64,000 nt of DNA, from the NCBI GenBank assembly GCA_018267915.1, contig JAFDXN010000028.1:1-64000 (forward strand). The letters are read 5' to 3'. The position numbers were made by a program, and so were the translations under genes. The stretch's first letter is position 1. Each line of letters begins with the position of its first letter. The stretch comes from Bacteroidota bacterium (GTDB lineage Bacteria; Bacteroidota; Bacteroidia; Chitinophagales; Chitinophagaceae). Of this stretch, positions 43,030 to 52,063 are shown piece after piece. The notes beneath the pieces are model-generated. The model was not told the DNA's origin. It saw only the letters and a list, made by a program, of their open reading frames with translations, and searched no databases.

Positions 43030-43572
43030 TCTCTTAACCACTTCTCCTATTGGCAACCCCATGACATTGTAGTAATCGCCGTTTATTTTTTCGATGCCGA
43101 TCATGCCGATCCACTCCTGTATGGCATAGGAGCCCGCTTTGTCGAAGGGTTTGTAGTGGCTCACGTAGTGTTTTACCTGTTCGCTGCTTAGAGGACGGAA
43201 GTGCACTTCGGTAGTGATGGAAAAAGAAACTTGCTTGTTGCCCTTCTGCATACACACCCCTGTTACCACCTGGTGCATGCGGCCTGCCAGTTGTGTCAGC
43301 ATTTGTATGGCATCATCCTCATTTACGGGTTTTCCGAGAATAAGATGGTCGAGCAGTACCACGGTATCGGCTGCAATAATGAGTGCGTCAGGATGCAGAT
43401 GTTCAATGGCGGCAGCTTTCTTTTTCGCCAGGAATTCAGGCACCTGTTCACCCGGCATGCCTGGTGGATTGGTCTCATCCACGTCGGCTATCACGATTTC
43501 AAAATCCAGTTCGGCAGCTTCCATCAGCTGTTTGCGGCGGGGCGATTGTGAGGCAAGTATGATCTTATGCAT
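43009..43572 (-). CDS. maf: Maf-family nucleotide pyrophosphatase
   Basis: The 187-residue protein starts MHKIILASQSPRRKQLM (ATG at 43572) and has the Maf motifs SPRR, VDETNPPG, AADTVVLLDHLILGKP and the K-x-GSYAIQEW region, which is the dTTP/UTP pyrophosphatase group. It removes non-standard or excess nucleotides. The frame runs open upstream to 43875, but that part lies inside the UbiA gene and is not Maf. It overlaps UbiA by 8 bases, so translation is coupled. Confidence 0.93.
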   Translation of the reverse strand: MHKIILASQSPRRKQLMEAAELDFEIVIADVDETNPPGMPGEQVPEFLAKKKAAAIEHLHPDALIIAADTVVLLDHLILGKPVNEDDAIQMLTQLAGRMHQVVTGVCMQKGNKQVSFSITTEVHFRPLSSEQVKHYVSHYKPFDKAGSYAIQEWIGMIGIEKINGDYYNVMGLPIGEVVKRLGDFAD

Positions 43573-44515
43573 GTGATTGGAAGTAATAAATGATGAGCGA
43601 GCCCACGCCCGATACCATGATGATCTTGAGCCAGCGGCTGGCCGCATGGTAGTGCTGCGTTGTAGCCCTGCGTTGTAAAAACAATATCCAGATAATAATA
43701 GGGATGGCAAGCGCAATGAACGTATATAGGCCCATAAACCACCACTTCGCCATACATAGCTTGTAGGAGGCGACAAGTAATGGTATGACCGCAGCGACGC
43801 CCAGCAATTGTGTAAGCTGTGCTGAGCGCTTAAGCCCCCATTTGATGGGCATGGTGACGCAGCCCTGCTCGGCATCCCCCTTATAGTCTTCCATATCTTT
43901 CACTATCTCGCGCATCCAGGTGAGCGTAAAGGCGAAATAGGCATAGACGCCCAAAACCCACACCGGGTTCACAAACTTTTTGCCATTTCCAAACAGGAAG
44001 TAGAACCTGCCGATATAATGGTGCATGGCGGGTTCGTACAGTATCAATGTTATAATAGTAAGGGCTGTAAGAATGGCGACGATAACATTGCCGCTCATAA
44101 ACTGCCGCTTGAAATCGGTAGAGTAGAACCAGAGCAGCAATGTGCAGCACAGTTGCAATGCCAGCCACTCGTAATGCCCGGCACGCCGGGCAACAATACC
44201 GGCAAGAACAAGCGCAATGATATTGATAAGCGTATGGGCTATTATTGCTTTTCGACGAGGTATCTGTTTTTCGAGTACCACTTTGCCCGGGCGGTTGATC
44301 GCGTCGATCTTGATGTCGAAGTAATCATTAATAATGTAGCCTGCGGCAGCGATCAGTACGGTTGATAGCGCGAGCAGCAGGAAGTATACCGGCCCCAGCA
44401 GGTACGGAACAGCTTCGAAATGACGTGAAGGGATGATGACGCAAGCCCAGGCCAACAACTGGGTGAGAAAAATAATAACCAGGTTACGCCACCTTATCAG
44501 TTGAAGCCAGGCCAT
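43565..44515 (-). CDS. UbiA-family prenyltransferase
   Basis: The 316-residue membrane enzyme has eight to nine helices and both Asp-rich sites of the family: INDYFDIKIDAINRPGK (about 67-83) and DMEDYKGDAEQG. It joins a prenyl chain to a ring or glycerol phosphate. The pattern is closest to the geranylgeranylglycerol-phosphate or heme/chlorophyll-type UbiA group of Bacteroidota, whose substrate is not well known. Maf follows with an 8-base overlap. Confidence 0.88.
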   Translation of the reverse strand: MAWLQLIRWRNLVIIFLTQLLAWACVIIPSRHFEAVPYLLGPVYFLLLALSTVLIAAAGYIINDYFDIKIDAINRPGKVVLEKQIPRRKAIIAHTLINIIALVLAGIVARRAGHYEWLALQLCCTLLLWFYSTDFKRQFMSGNVIVAILTALTIITLILYEPAMHHYIGRFYFLFGNGKKFVNPVWVLGVYAYFAFTLTWMREIVKDMEDYKGDAEQGCVTMPIKWGLKRSAQLTQLLGVAAVIPLLVASYKLCMAKWWFMGLYTFIALAIPIIIWILFLQRRATTQHYHAASRWLKIIMVSGVGSLIIYYFQSHA

Positions 44516-44560
44516 GCACTATTGCGTTTGCCCCCGCAAAATAGAACAATTAGCTAATGG

Positions 44561-44589
44561 TTGAGTTGCAGATCAATTATGTATTTTTG
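44561..44589 (+). promoter_or_regulatory. Promoter of punA (TTG-N18-TATTTTTG)
   Basis: TTG at 44561-44563, an 18-base spacer and an exact -7 box TATTTTTG at 44582-44589 match the Bacteroidota consensus. The ATG at 44609 follows 19 bases later, giving a leader of about 12 bases. This rules out the longer start at 44561. Confidence 0.8.
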
Positions 44590-44608
44590 GCGGCGTAAAA
44601 AATTAATA

Positions 44609-45427
44609 ATGAGTTTATACGATAATATACAGGAGACTGCGGCGTTTATAACCGAAGGGATAAAGAATAAGCCCGTCGTTGGGATAGTACTTGGCAGCGG
44701 CCTTGGCGGGCTTGTAGAGAAAGTGGAAGTAGAGGCGGAAATAGCATATAAGGACATCCCCCATTTCCCCATCTCGACAGTGAAAGGCCATGCGGGCAAA
44801 CTGATATTCGGCAACATGGGCGGTAAGCGGGTGGTGATGATGGCAGGCCGCTTTCACTATTACGAAGGTTATACCATGCAGGAGGTAACCTTCCCCATAA
44901 GGGTAATGAAAGCGCTGGGTGCGGAAACCCTAATCGTATCGAATGCGGCAGGCTGCATGAATGTGAACTACAAAGTGGGCGACATATTACTGATACAAGA
45001 TCATATCAACCTGTTCCCTGAGCACCCATTACGGGGAGCGAACGATGAAAGGCTGGGTGTACGCTTCCAGGATATGAGCGAGCCTTACGACCCGCAATTG
45101 ATAGCGATTGCCGAGAGTATTGCTAAAAAGCAAGATCTGGCCTTAAGAAAAGGTGTATATGTAGGCTTGCAAGGGCCGACCTTCGAGACACGTGCGGAGT
45201 ATCATATGCTGCATGTGATAGGCGGCGATGTGGTAGGGATGAGTACGGTGCCCGAGGTAATAGTGGCCCGTCATAGCGGAATGAAAGTATTTGCAGCCAG
45301 CGTGATAACCGATATGGGTATTCGAGACGAACTGAACACTATATCGCACGAGGAGGTGTTGGCTGCTGCCAATGCCGCTGCCCCAAAGCTCGCGGCGCTG
45401 GTGGCGGAGATGGTTGCAGCAATGTAA
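44609..45427 (+). CDS. punA: Purine-nucleoside phosphorylase
   Basis: The 272-residue protein has the trimeric PNP signatures: GIVLGSGLGGLVEKV, FPISTVKGHAGKLIFG, GRFHYYEGYTMQEVTFPIRVM, SNAAGCMN, GPTFETRAEY with the base-binding Glu, and the MSTVPEVIVARH and SVITDMG stretches. It splits inosine or guanosine with phosphate into the free base and ribose 1-phosphate for purine salvage. I start at ATG 44609 because a clear promoter lies just before it. Confidence 0.95.
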   Translation: MSLYDNIQETAAFITEGIKNKPVVGIVLGSGLGGLVEKVEVEAEIAYKDIPHFPISTVKGHAGKLIFGNMGGKRVVMMAGRFHYYEGYTMQEVTFPIRVMKALGAETLIVSNAAGCMNVNYKVGDILLIQDHINLFPEHPLRGANDERLGVRFQDMSEPYDPQLIAIAESIAKKQDLALRKGVYVGLQGPTFETRAEYHMLHVIGGDVVGMSTVPEVIVARHSGMKVFAASVITDMGIRDELNTISHEEVLAAANAAAPKLAALVAEMVAAM

Positions 45428-45477
45428 AAGAACGCTAATCGCTATATTGATTTAACTTTACACGCTAAGGGAATTAT

Positions 45478-47511
45478 TTGGACAGGGATATATTTTCAAA
45501 ATCGTTGAAATCTATAAAGAGCAGATACCGGCTGTTCTTGTCACTGTTCATTGTTGTGTGCCTGGTTTTATGTTCCGGGCAGAGTTTTGGCCAACAATCG
45601 CCACCTCCACTCACTACGGGATTTGGCAGCACACCGAGAGACACAAATGCCAATAAGAGCAACACGACCACATGGCACAATGAAACCACGCGCATCAGCT
45701 ACCAATACCTGAACTCAAACGTCGACCATACGCCCGATACTTCGTTGCACACTTTTCACAGACGGCCATTTTCGCAGCCCTGGTATAGGGATCTCGGCAA
45801 CCTTGGCAGCCCGACGCAAAACCTTTTATTTACCCCGGAACCACGCAGTGGTCCAAGCCTTGGCTATCATGTAAACGACGTGTACCGTTTCGACATGGAC
45901 AGCCTCAAATACTATAATACTACCAAGCCCTACAGCAATTTTACCTACCAGCTGGGCAGCAAGCTTGAACAAGTTGCATATATACACCACACACAAAACA
46001 TAAGGCCTTACTGGAACGTTTCGGCCGAGTATCGCAAAACCTCGTCGCCGGGCTATTATAAGATACAGCGCAATAACCACGACAATGCTAACCTGTCGAC
46101 TCGCTATTCAAGCAGGAAAAAGCATTATGAGCTGTATGGAGCCATTGTGTATAACAAGGAGCAACACGATGAAAATGGAGGGATCACCAATCCCGGTTTG
46201 CTTGACAGTGCGCAATTCAATGACCGCCAGCTACTGGATGTGAATTTTCAGAACGATGCCTTTAGTACCACCAGGTCGCCGATAAGCAACCAACAGCGCG
46301 ATTTTGGCATCATGCTACAGCATAGCTATACTTTTGGTAAGGCAGACACTACCTACAATGAAGACTCGACGAAGTACACTTATAACCTCATTCCCAGGTT
46401 TCGTTTGACCCATAAGTTTGAGATGAGTACGGAGAAGCACCAGTACAAAGACAAATTTCCCGATTCGCTTCGTTACACGGGTTTCTTTGAGCAATACTTC
46501 AGCGCCAGTGGGGGAGATTCCGTGTATTCGGCACAGAAATGGTTTTGGGTGGACAACCGCTTTTTGCTGAATGGCTTTGTGGGCAAACCCGAAAAACAGC
46601 TCAGCTTTGATGCCGGTATCGGTAATCGCTACGACCGGTTTAGCACCGCGTACCTGGCGGGTAATGATGAACAGAAAGTGGTGAGCAATTATGTAACCGG
46701 AGAGATCAAAAAAGAGGCTCTGCGTGCAGGGCAATGGTTTTATGGCGCAAATGGCCAATTCTATATAAGCGGTAAATATGCCGGTGATTTGACAATGCAT
46801 GCGCACATAGGTAAAGACCTGGGTGGTAACTGGGGCGGCGTTAGCGCGGGCTTTATACAGCAGGTGAACAGTGCGCCATACAACTATACCATCTATCGCA
46901 ACCAGTTTGACTCTATGTTTGCCGGCTATAGCAAAGAAAGCGTTACACAACTATACGCTTCCTTCGCGAGCCCAAAGCTGCAGCTATGGGCAGGCTTCAG
47001 GAACTATCTCATTGCCAACTATATTTATCTCAGCGCTCCGCAAACTTTCTCGCAGTACAGTCCAGCCTTTAACATAACCCAGGTATGGCTGCGGAAGATG
47101 TTTACCCTCGGCAGCTTCGTACTGGATAATGAACTGGCCTACCAGCAAAAGACGGCCAACGCCCCGGTAAACGTTCCGGCATTGATGGGACGGCACCAGC
47201 TAAGCATAGAACGCTTTATGTTCAGACGTGCTTTGAAAATTGCTGCAGGTATTGAGGTTCGCTACCAAAGTACTTACGCTCCGGCAGGCTACGACCCTTT
47301 CTTCAACCGCTTTTACTACCAGGACAGCTACAAAGTGTCGAATTCCCCTGAAGGATCAGTCTTCTTTAATTTTAAAGTAAAGCAATTTCGCGCATTCATA
47401 ATGGCCGACCAGGTGCAGCAGCTCTACACCACCAATACCATAGTTGCGCCGGGATATGCCGCACAGAATTTCATGCTTCGCTTCGGCTTTACCTGGATAT
47501 TGATCAATTAG
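45478..47511 (+). CDS. Putative outer-membrane porin (Porin_10 type)
   Basis: The protein of up to 677 residues has a signal peptide (YRLFLSLFIVVCLVLCSGQSFG), then a Pro/Thr-rich part, a SQPWYRDLGNLGSPTQNLLFTP block and many short amphipathic strands rich in aromatic residues to the C-terminus, ending FGFTWILIN, as expected for a beta-barrel. This fits the putative porin family of Bacteroidota, for which no substrate is known. The start must be TTG: 45478 is the first possible one after an in-frame TAA at 45466, and TTG at 45505 is the alternative; the first ATG comes far too late. Confidence 0.82.
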   Translation: MDRDIFSKSLKSIKSRYRLFLSLFIVVCLVLCSGQSFGQQSPPPLTTGFGSTPRDTNANKSNTTTWHNETTRISYQYLNSNVDHTPDTSLHTFHRRPFSQPWYRDLGNLGSPTQNLLFTPEPRSGPSLGYHVNDVYRFDMDSLKYYNTTKPYSNFTYQLGSKLEQVAYIHHTQNIRPYWNVSAEYRKTSSPGYYKIQRNNHDNANLSTRYSSRKKHYELYGAIVYNKEQHDENGGITNPGLLDSAQFNDRQLLDVNFQNDAFSTTRSPISNQQRDFGIMLQHSYTFGKADTTYNEDSTKYTYNLIPRFRLTHKFEMSTEKHQYKDKFPDSLRYTGFFEQYFSASGGDSVYSAQKWFWVDNRFLLNGFVGKPEKQLSFDAGIGNRYDRFSTAYLAGNDEQKVVSNYVTGEIKKEALRAGQWFYGANGQFYISGKYAGDLTMHAHIGKDLGGNWGGVSAGFIQQVNSAPYNYTIYRNQFDSMFAGYSKESVTQLYASFASPKLQLWAGFRNYLIANYIYLSAPQTFSQYSPAFNITQVWLRKMFTLGSFVLDNELAYQQKTANAPVNVPALMGRHQLSIERFMFRRALKIAAGIEVRYQSTYAPAGYDPFFNRFYYQDSYKVSNSPEGSVFFNFKVKQFRAFIMADQVQQLYTTNTIVAPGYAAQNFMLRFGFTWILIN

Positions 47512-47514
47512 CCA

Positions 47515-49005
47515 CTATTGCTGCTGGTCAGCGTTTTCAATACCTCGTCCTATGATTTCCCCCATGGGCGAATCGGCGGTGGGGAATGTAAGGATGAAAG
47601 AAGTGCCTTCCCCCGGCTTTGAGTTGACGTCCACGTTAGCCTTATGCGCCTGTAAAATATTAAGCGTAAAGGCCAGGCCCAGCCCCATGCCATTTCTCTT
47701 TTGCGTATAGTAAGGCTCAAAAAGCCGCGAAATGTTTTCTTCGCTTATGCCGCATCCGTTGTCCGTTATCTGCACGGTAGCATAGTGGGGGCTGGCATGG
47801 AAAATAATCGACAAGAGGCCTTGTTGCTCTTCCATCGCCTCGATAGCATTGGTGACGATATTCAAAAGCGCCAGTTCCAGTTTTTCTTTGTCGGCATAGA
47901 TAAATACTTCATCGTCAGGATAACTAACTTTGAGTTTGATGCGCTTCAGCGTCAGGCGATCGATGGCCGAAGAGATAACATTATCCAGAATAGTTTGCAG
48001 ACCCTCATGGCGCAACTGTATTTCAGACGGACGCGATGTATTGAGCAGTTCGCTGATCAGATCGCTGATGCGTTTGCTGTTGCGTTGGATGATATTCATA
48101 TAAAGCAGGGCCGTTTCATCTTCTGTATCCTGCTGCATCTGCTCCACCGAAAGCGTGATGTTGTTTAACGGGTTGCGCACCTCATGTGCCAGGGTGCGCA
48201 CCAGCCTGCCAGCCGCCGCCAGCTTCTCAGCCTGCAGCGTAGCCTTCTCCATCTTCTTCAGGTTGGTTATATCGTGTATGATACCCTGTATGTAACTTTC
48301 GCGTCCCGGATTTTCCTCTACCGTTGCCGATAGCACACAAGTCTTTCGTTCGTTGCCCTTGGTTACGAGTGTTACCTCCCAGTCATTTATTTCCCTGCCC
48401 GCCTGCAGTGTTTGCACGAGGTAGTTTTTGTGTTGCTGCTGTTCCACGAGGTCGTTAAGGTTCATCTCAAGCATCTCCTGCTTTTCATAACCCAGCAGTT
48501 GCACTGCATCGTTCACGTCCCTGAAGTTGAATTGTATATCGGCGATGAAAACGATGTCCTTCGATTTCTCAAAGATGCTGCGGTATTTGCGCTCATTGGC
48601 TTTCAGTGCTTTCAGCGTAGTTGACCGGTCGAGCGCGTAGCGGATACAGCGCTCCATCTTTTCGATGCTCAGGTCCGTTTTTACCAGGTAGTCAATGGCT
48701 CCCAGTTGCATGGCTTCAATATCCACCTGGTAATTGCCCTTACCTGTAAGCAATATGATCGGTTCTTCGCAGCCACCATCCAGGGCTTCCTTCAGCAGGT
48801 CAACACCCGATTTGGCGCCAAGTCGGTAGTCCACAAAATACAGGCTGTAGTGTCCTTGCGTCATATGCTCCAGGGCGTCTTTGTACCTCGGGCACCATTC
48901 GATCTCGTACCGGGTATTGGGGATGTGCTTTATGTAGTCGCTCGTGATGAGAAAATCGTCCTCATCATCATCTACTATCAATATTTTCACCGGGGTATTG
49001 TGCAT
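47515..49005 (-). CDS. Receiver-PAS-histidine kinase
   Basis: The 496-residue protein has an N-terminal receiver domain (ILIVDDDEDD, phospho-acceptor in YFVDYRLG, Lys in YLVKTD), a PAS domain (about 140-260), a HisKA domain with RTLAHEVRNPLNNI and a HATPase domain (NIVTNAIEAM, DNGCGIS, GMGLGLAFTLN). With the receiver in front it can be controlled by another kinase; the gene before it, also a kinase, is the obvious partner. There is no membrane segment. It ends four bases from the porin stop. Confidence 0.93.
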   Translation of the reverse strand: MHNTPVKILIVDDDEDDFLITSDYIKHIPNTRYEIEWCPRYKDALEHMTQGHYSLYFVDYRLGAKSGVDLLKEALDGGCEEPIILLTGKGNYQVDIEAMQLGAIDYLVKTDLSIEKMERCIRYALDRSTTLKALKANERKYRSIFEKSKDIVFIADIQFNFRDVNDAVQLLGYEKQEMLEMNLNDLVEQQQHKNYLVQTLQAGREINDWEVTLVTKGNERKTCVLSATVEENPGRESYIQGIIHDITNLKKMEKATLQAEKLAAAGRLVRTLAHEVRNPLNNITLSVEQMQQDTEDETALLYMNIIQRNSKRISDLISELLNTSRPSEIQLRHEGLQTILDNVISSAIDRLTLKRIKLKVSYPDDEVFIYADKEKLELALLNIVTNAIEAMEEQQGLLSIIFHASPHYATVQITDNGCGISEENISRLFEPYYTQKRNGMGLGLAFTLNILQAHKANVDVNSKPGEGTSFILTFPTADSPMGEIIGRGIENADQQQ

Positions 49006-49014
49006 CGTATAAAG

Positions 49015-50565
49015 TTATCGGGTCTGCTGTTTTGCTGGAAGTATTACTGTGAAATTGGCGCCCTGTCCCGGCAGGTTCTCCGCATATATAAGGCCGCGAT
49101 GATTGTCTGCGATCTTCTTGCAGATGGCCAGGCCGATGCCTGTGCCGGGATATTCAGACTTGGCATGAAGGCGCTGAAAAATCTGGAATATTTTTTCGGC
49201 ATATTCCGGCTCAAAGCCGATGCCGTTATCTATGATCTGAATTTTGTAAAAGCTTTCTTTTGGGGAGAGGCGTAGTTGCTGCGCTTCGGGTTCGCTTAGG
49301 ACGGCTGCATCTATGCTGATCTCGGGTGGTACGCCGGGCTTCCTGAATTTAATGGCATTATTCAGGATATTCATAAAAAGCTGCTTCATCTGGCTGTGAA
49401 CCGCAGCTATCTCCGGCAAACCTGAGCTCTTAATGGTGGTGCCGGTCTCTTCGATGACCAGTTCCAGCTCTGTCAGTACTTCGCGGAGTACGAAGCCAAG
49501 ATTCACTTCGGTAAAGGGTTGTGTTGAACGGGAAAGCCGGGAGAAATCGAGCAGATTATCTATCAGCATTCGCATACTGTCGGCCGAAGCGATGATGCGT
49601 TCCAGGTACATCTTGCCTTCTCCCTCGAGCTGCTCTTTATATCTTTCTGAAAGTCTGTCGCTAAAGGTACTGATCTTGCGCAGTGGCTCCTGCAGGTCGT
49701 GGCTTGCCACATACGCGAACTCTTCCAGTTCTTTGTTTGATCTGTTGAGGTCGATGACATTACGTTTCAGGTCTTCTTCCGTTTTGTATTCCTCGGTGAT
49801 CTCGCGTATGCTACCCAGTAACTTCAATGGCTGTCCGTTCTCGTCGTTCAGAGTTTCAACGATCACATCAACCACCTTATGATTATTCTTTGCAGTTACC
49901 AGGTGCATTTTCATCGAGCAGGCCTTGCCACTTGTCATGGCCTGCTGTATCAATTGCTCGGCGTTAGCCTTATCAGCAGGGTCCGTATAACGCGATAACA
50001 TCTCGCGGGTTAAATCAACAGTTCTATCATCGATATCATATATCTCGTACACCCTGTCCGACCAGAATATTTTGTCGACCGGTATGATCCATTCAAATGT
50101 TCCGAAATTAATGTTGTTAAACTGTTCAAGGAACAATTCACGCGTATCGAACGAGGTAAAGGGCACCGGCCATTTAGAAAGATCAGGCAAGATGAGCAAT
50201 TGAAAGAACGTGTCTTCAATTTGTTTGCCGGCAGTCACGGGAGCTATGTATACATAAAACGACTTGTAAGCATGGTCGCGTGTCTTCATGTAGTACACAG
50301 TGTACTTATCCCGCGCCTCGGGATACTCGTACACAAGCTGGAGGTTTGCTTTTAACCTCAATTGCTGCGGTTCATCGATAAACTGCCTTAAGGAGATATG
50401 CTCGCCGTCTGATGCCTGTGGACAAAAAGTACTTTCAAACTTGTGGTTGTAGTAATGAATGGTAAGCTCCTTATGACTGATAACAGCAATAGAGGCAGGA
50501 CCCGACGCAAGAATGTTACGGACAAAGTCTTCGTGGATTGATTTGTCTACTGATAGATATGCCAT
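49015..50565 (-). CDS. PAS-histidine kinase (cytosolic)
   Basis: The 516-residue protein has one or two PAS-like domains (about 15-110 and 140-260), a coiled linker, the HisKA domain EFAYVASHDLQEPLRKIS and the HATPase domain (NILNNAIKFR, DNGIGFEPEYAEKIF, GTGIGLAICKKI). No membrane helix is seen, so it senses an internal signal. It lies 6 bases after the NtrC-type regulator gene and 9 before the receiver-kinase gene, so the three form one operon. Confidence 0.92.
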   Translation of the reverse strand: MAYLSVDKSIHEDFVRNILASGPASIAVISHKELTIHYYNHKFESTFCPQASDGEHISLRQFIDEPQQLRLKANLQLVYEYPEARDKYTVYYMKTRDHAYKSFYVYIAPVTAGKQIEDTFFQLLILPDLSKWPVPFTSFDTRELFLEQFNNINFGTFEWIIPVDKIFWSDRVYEIYDIDDRTVDLTREMLSRYTDPADKANAEQLIQQAMTSGKACSMKMHLVTAKNNHKVVDVIVETLNDENGQPLKLLGSIREITEEYKTEEDLKRNVIDLNRSNKELEEFAYVASHDLQEPLRKISTFSDRLSERYKEQLEGEGKMYLERIIASADSMRMLIDNLLDFSRLSRSTQPFTEVNLGFVLREVLTELELVIEETGTTIKSSGLPEIAAVHSQMKQLFMNILNNAIKFRKPGVPPEISIDAAVLSEPEAQQLRLSPKESFYKIQIIDNGIGFEPEYAEKIFQIFQRLHAKSEYPGTGIGLAICKKIADNHRGLIYAENLPGQGANFTVILPAKQQTR

Positions 50566-50571
50566 GCCTGC

Positions 50572-52017
50572 CTAGCCGTCGATATTGAAAGCCTTAAACT
50601 GCTTCATTTTGTTGTAAAGTGTCTTACGGTCGATGTTCAGCAGTTTAGCGGCCTTGCTTTTGTTGAAATTAGCCTGCTTCAGCGCGTCGAGTATCACCTC
50701 ATATTCAGCATCCAGGTTGGCGCTCTTCAATTTGTTTTCGTAAGGTATGCTCGCGGCAGCCTGTTCCGGATCTGCCGACTTCCTTGCGGGTGCAGGTGCG
50801 TCAAATTGAAGCTTGTGGAAGTTCGTGATCTCGAAAGGCAGTGATTTGCTTTCTACATAGTCGCCATCGGTAAGCAGGGTAGCCCTTTTCACTACGTTCT
50901 TCAGCTCGCGCAGGTTGCCATACCAAACGTAGTTGTTGAAAATGTCCTCCACTTCTTTTGAGAAGCCCTTTACATTCTTCCCTAATTCAGCATTCGTAAC
51001 GGCGAGGAAGTGATTGGCGAACAGCATGATGTCCCGTTTACGCTCCCGTAGCGGTGGCACCTCTATGCTGAATTCGTTGAACCTATGGTAGAGATCTTCG
51101 CGGAACTTTCCGTTTCGCGCGGCGTCCCATAATCTTTCATTACTGGCTACTATGATGCGCACGTCAAGCTCTATATCCTTTGTGCCGCCCACGCGCCTTA
51201 TCTTCCGTTCCTGTACGGTACGCAAAAGCGATACCTGTATGTCATAGGAAAGGTTAGCGATCTCGTCGAGGAAGATAGTGCCTTCATTGGCTATCTCCAT
51301 GCTGCCTATTTTTTGATTCAGTGCGCCTGTGAAAGCGCCTTTCTCGTGGCCGAAGAGCTCACTGCCTGCCAGCTCTTTGGAAAGCGCACCGCAGTCTATT
51401 GCCACAAACGGTTTGCCGGCCCTTTTGCTTTTCTGGTGTATCTGTTGAGCTATCACCTCCTTGCCGCTACCACTTTCACCATAAATGATGACACTGAAAT
51501 TAGTAGGCGCCACAAGCTCTATCTGCTTCATGATGCTAAGAAATTCCGGAGTATCACCGATTATATAGCCCTGGCCGCCTTCCATTGATTTAGCCTTCGA
51601 CGATGTTACTGCAGATACGCCGTTTGTTACTTTCCTTGGCGCAGCTTTTTCGGCAGCCTCCTGCGAAAGCGCTTTGCGGATAGTTAGCAAGATCTCATCC
51701 GGGAAGAGCGGCTTGGTCACGTAGTCATAGGCGCCCAGTTTCATTACTTCGACAGCGTCTTTAACGTCGCTATAGCCCGTAATGATGATCACCGGCGCTT
51801 CCGGGTGCGCTTCTTTGATCTTTGCCAGCAATTCGATGCCCGTCATGTCCTCCAGCCTGAAGTCGCATAGCACCAGGTCGGGAGCGTATTTTTTCATCCA
51901 TTCTATTGCCGCCTTACCGCTATTTACGGTAGCCACTTCATAGTTGTTTCGGGTAAGGAACCTGTTGAGTAACAGGCACATGTCATTATCGTCGTCTATT
52001 ACCAGGATTTTACTCAT
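50572..52017 (-). CDS. NtrC-family sigma-54-dependent response regulator
   Basis: The 481-residue activator has a receiver domain (ILVIDDDND, phospho-acceptor in LVLCDFRLED), the AAA+ domain (Walker A GESGSGKE, the sigma-54 contact loop GAFTGA, arginine region FREDLYHRFNEF) and a C-terminal Fis-type helix-turn-helix (NKSKAAKLLNIDRKTLYNKM). It uses ATP to open promoters held by RpoN, whose gene lies 46 bases upstream on the same strand. It is directly followed by two kinases, which are likely to phosphorylate it. Confidence 0.95.
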   Translation of the reverse strand: MSKILVIDDDNDMCLLLNRFLTRNNYEVATVNSGKAAIEWMKKYAPDLVLCDFRLEDMTGIELLAKIKEAHPEAPVIIITGYSDVKDAVEVMKLGAYDYVTKPLFPDEILLTIRKALSQEAAEKAAPRKVTNGVSAVTSSKAKSMEGGQGYIIGDTPEFLSIMKQIELVAPTNFSVIIYGESGSGKEVIAQQIHQKSKRAGKPFVAIDCGALSKELAGSELFGHEKGAFTGALNQKIGSMEIANEGTIFLDEIANLSYDIQVSLLRTVQERKIRRVGGTKDIELDVRIIVASNERLWDAARNGKFREDLYHRFNEFSIEVPPLRERKRDIMLFANHFLAVTNAELGKNVKGFSKEVEDIFNNYVWYGNLRELKNVVKRATLLTDGDYVESKSLPFEITNFHKLQFDAPAPARKSADPEQAAASIPYENKLKSANLDAEYEVILDALKQANFNKSKAAKLLNIDRKTLYNKMKQFKAFNIDG

Positions 52018-52063
52018 ATGTTTCAGTTGTGTGTTTGTTACCGGATTTGTAATATACTACATT

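Noticed and set aside
43573..43875. Long N-terminal extension of Maf
   Set aside because: The 101 extra codons lie inside the UbiA gene in another frame and the Maf family starts at MHKIILASQSPRR.
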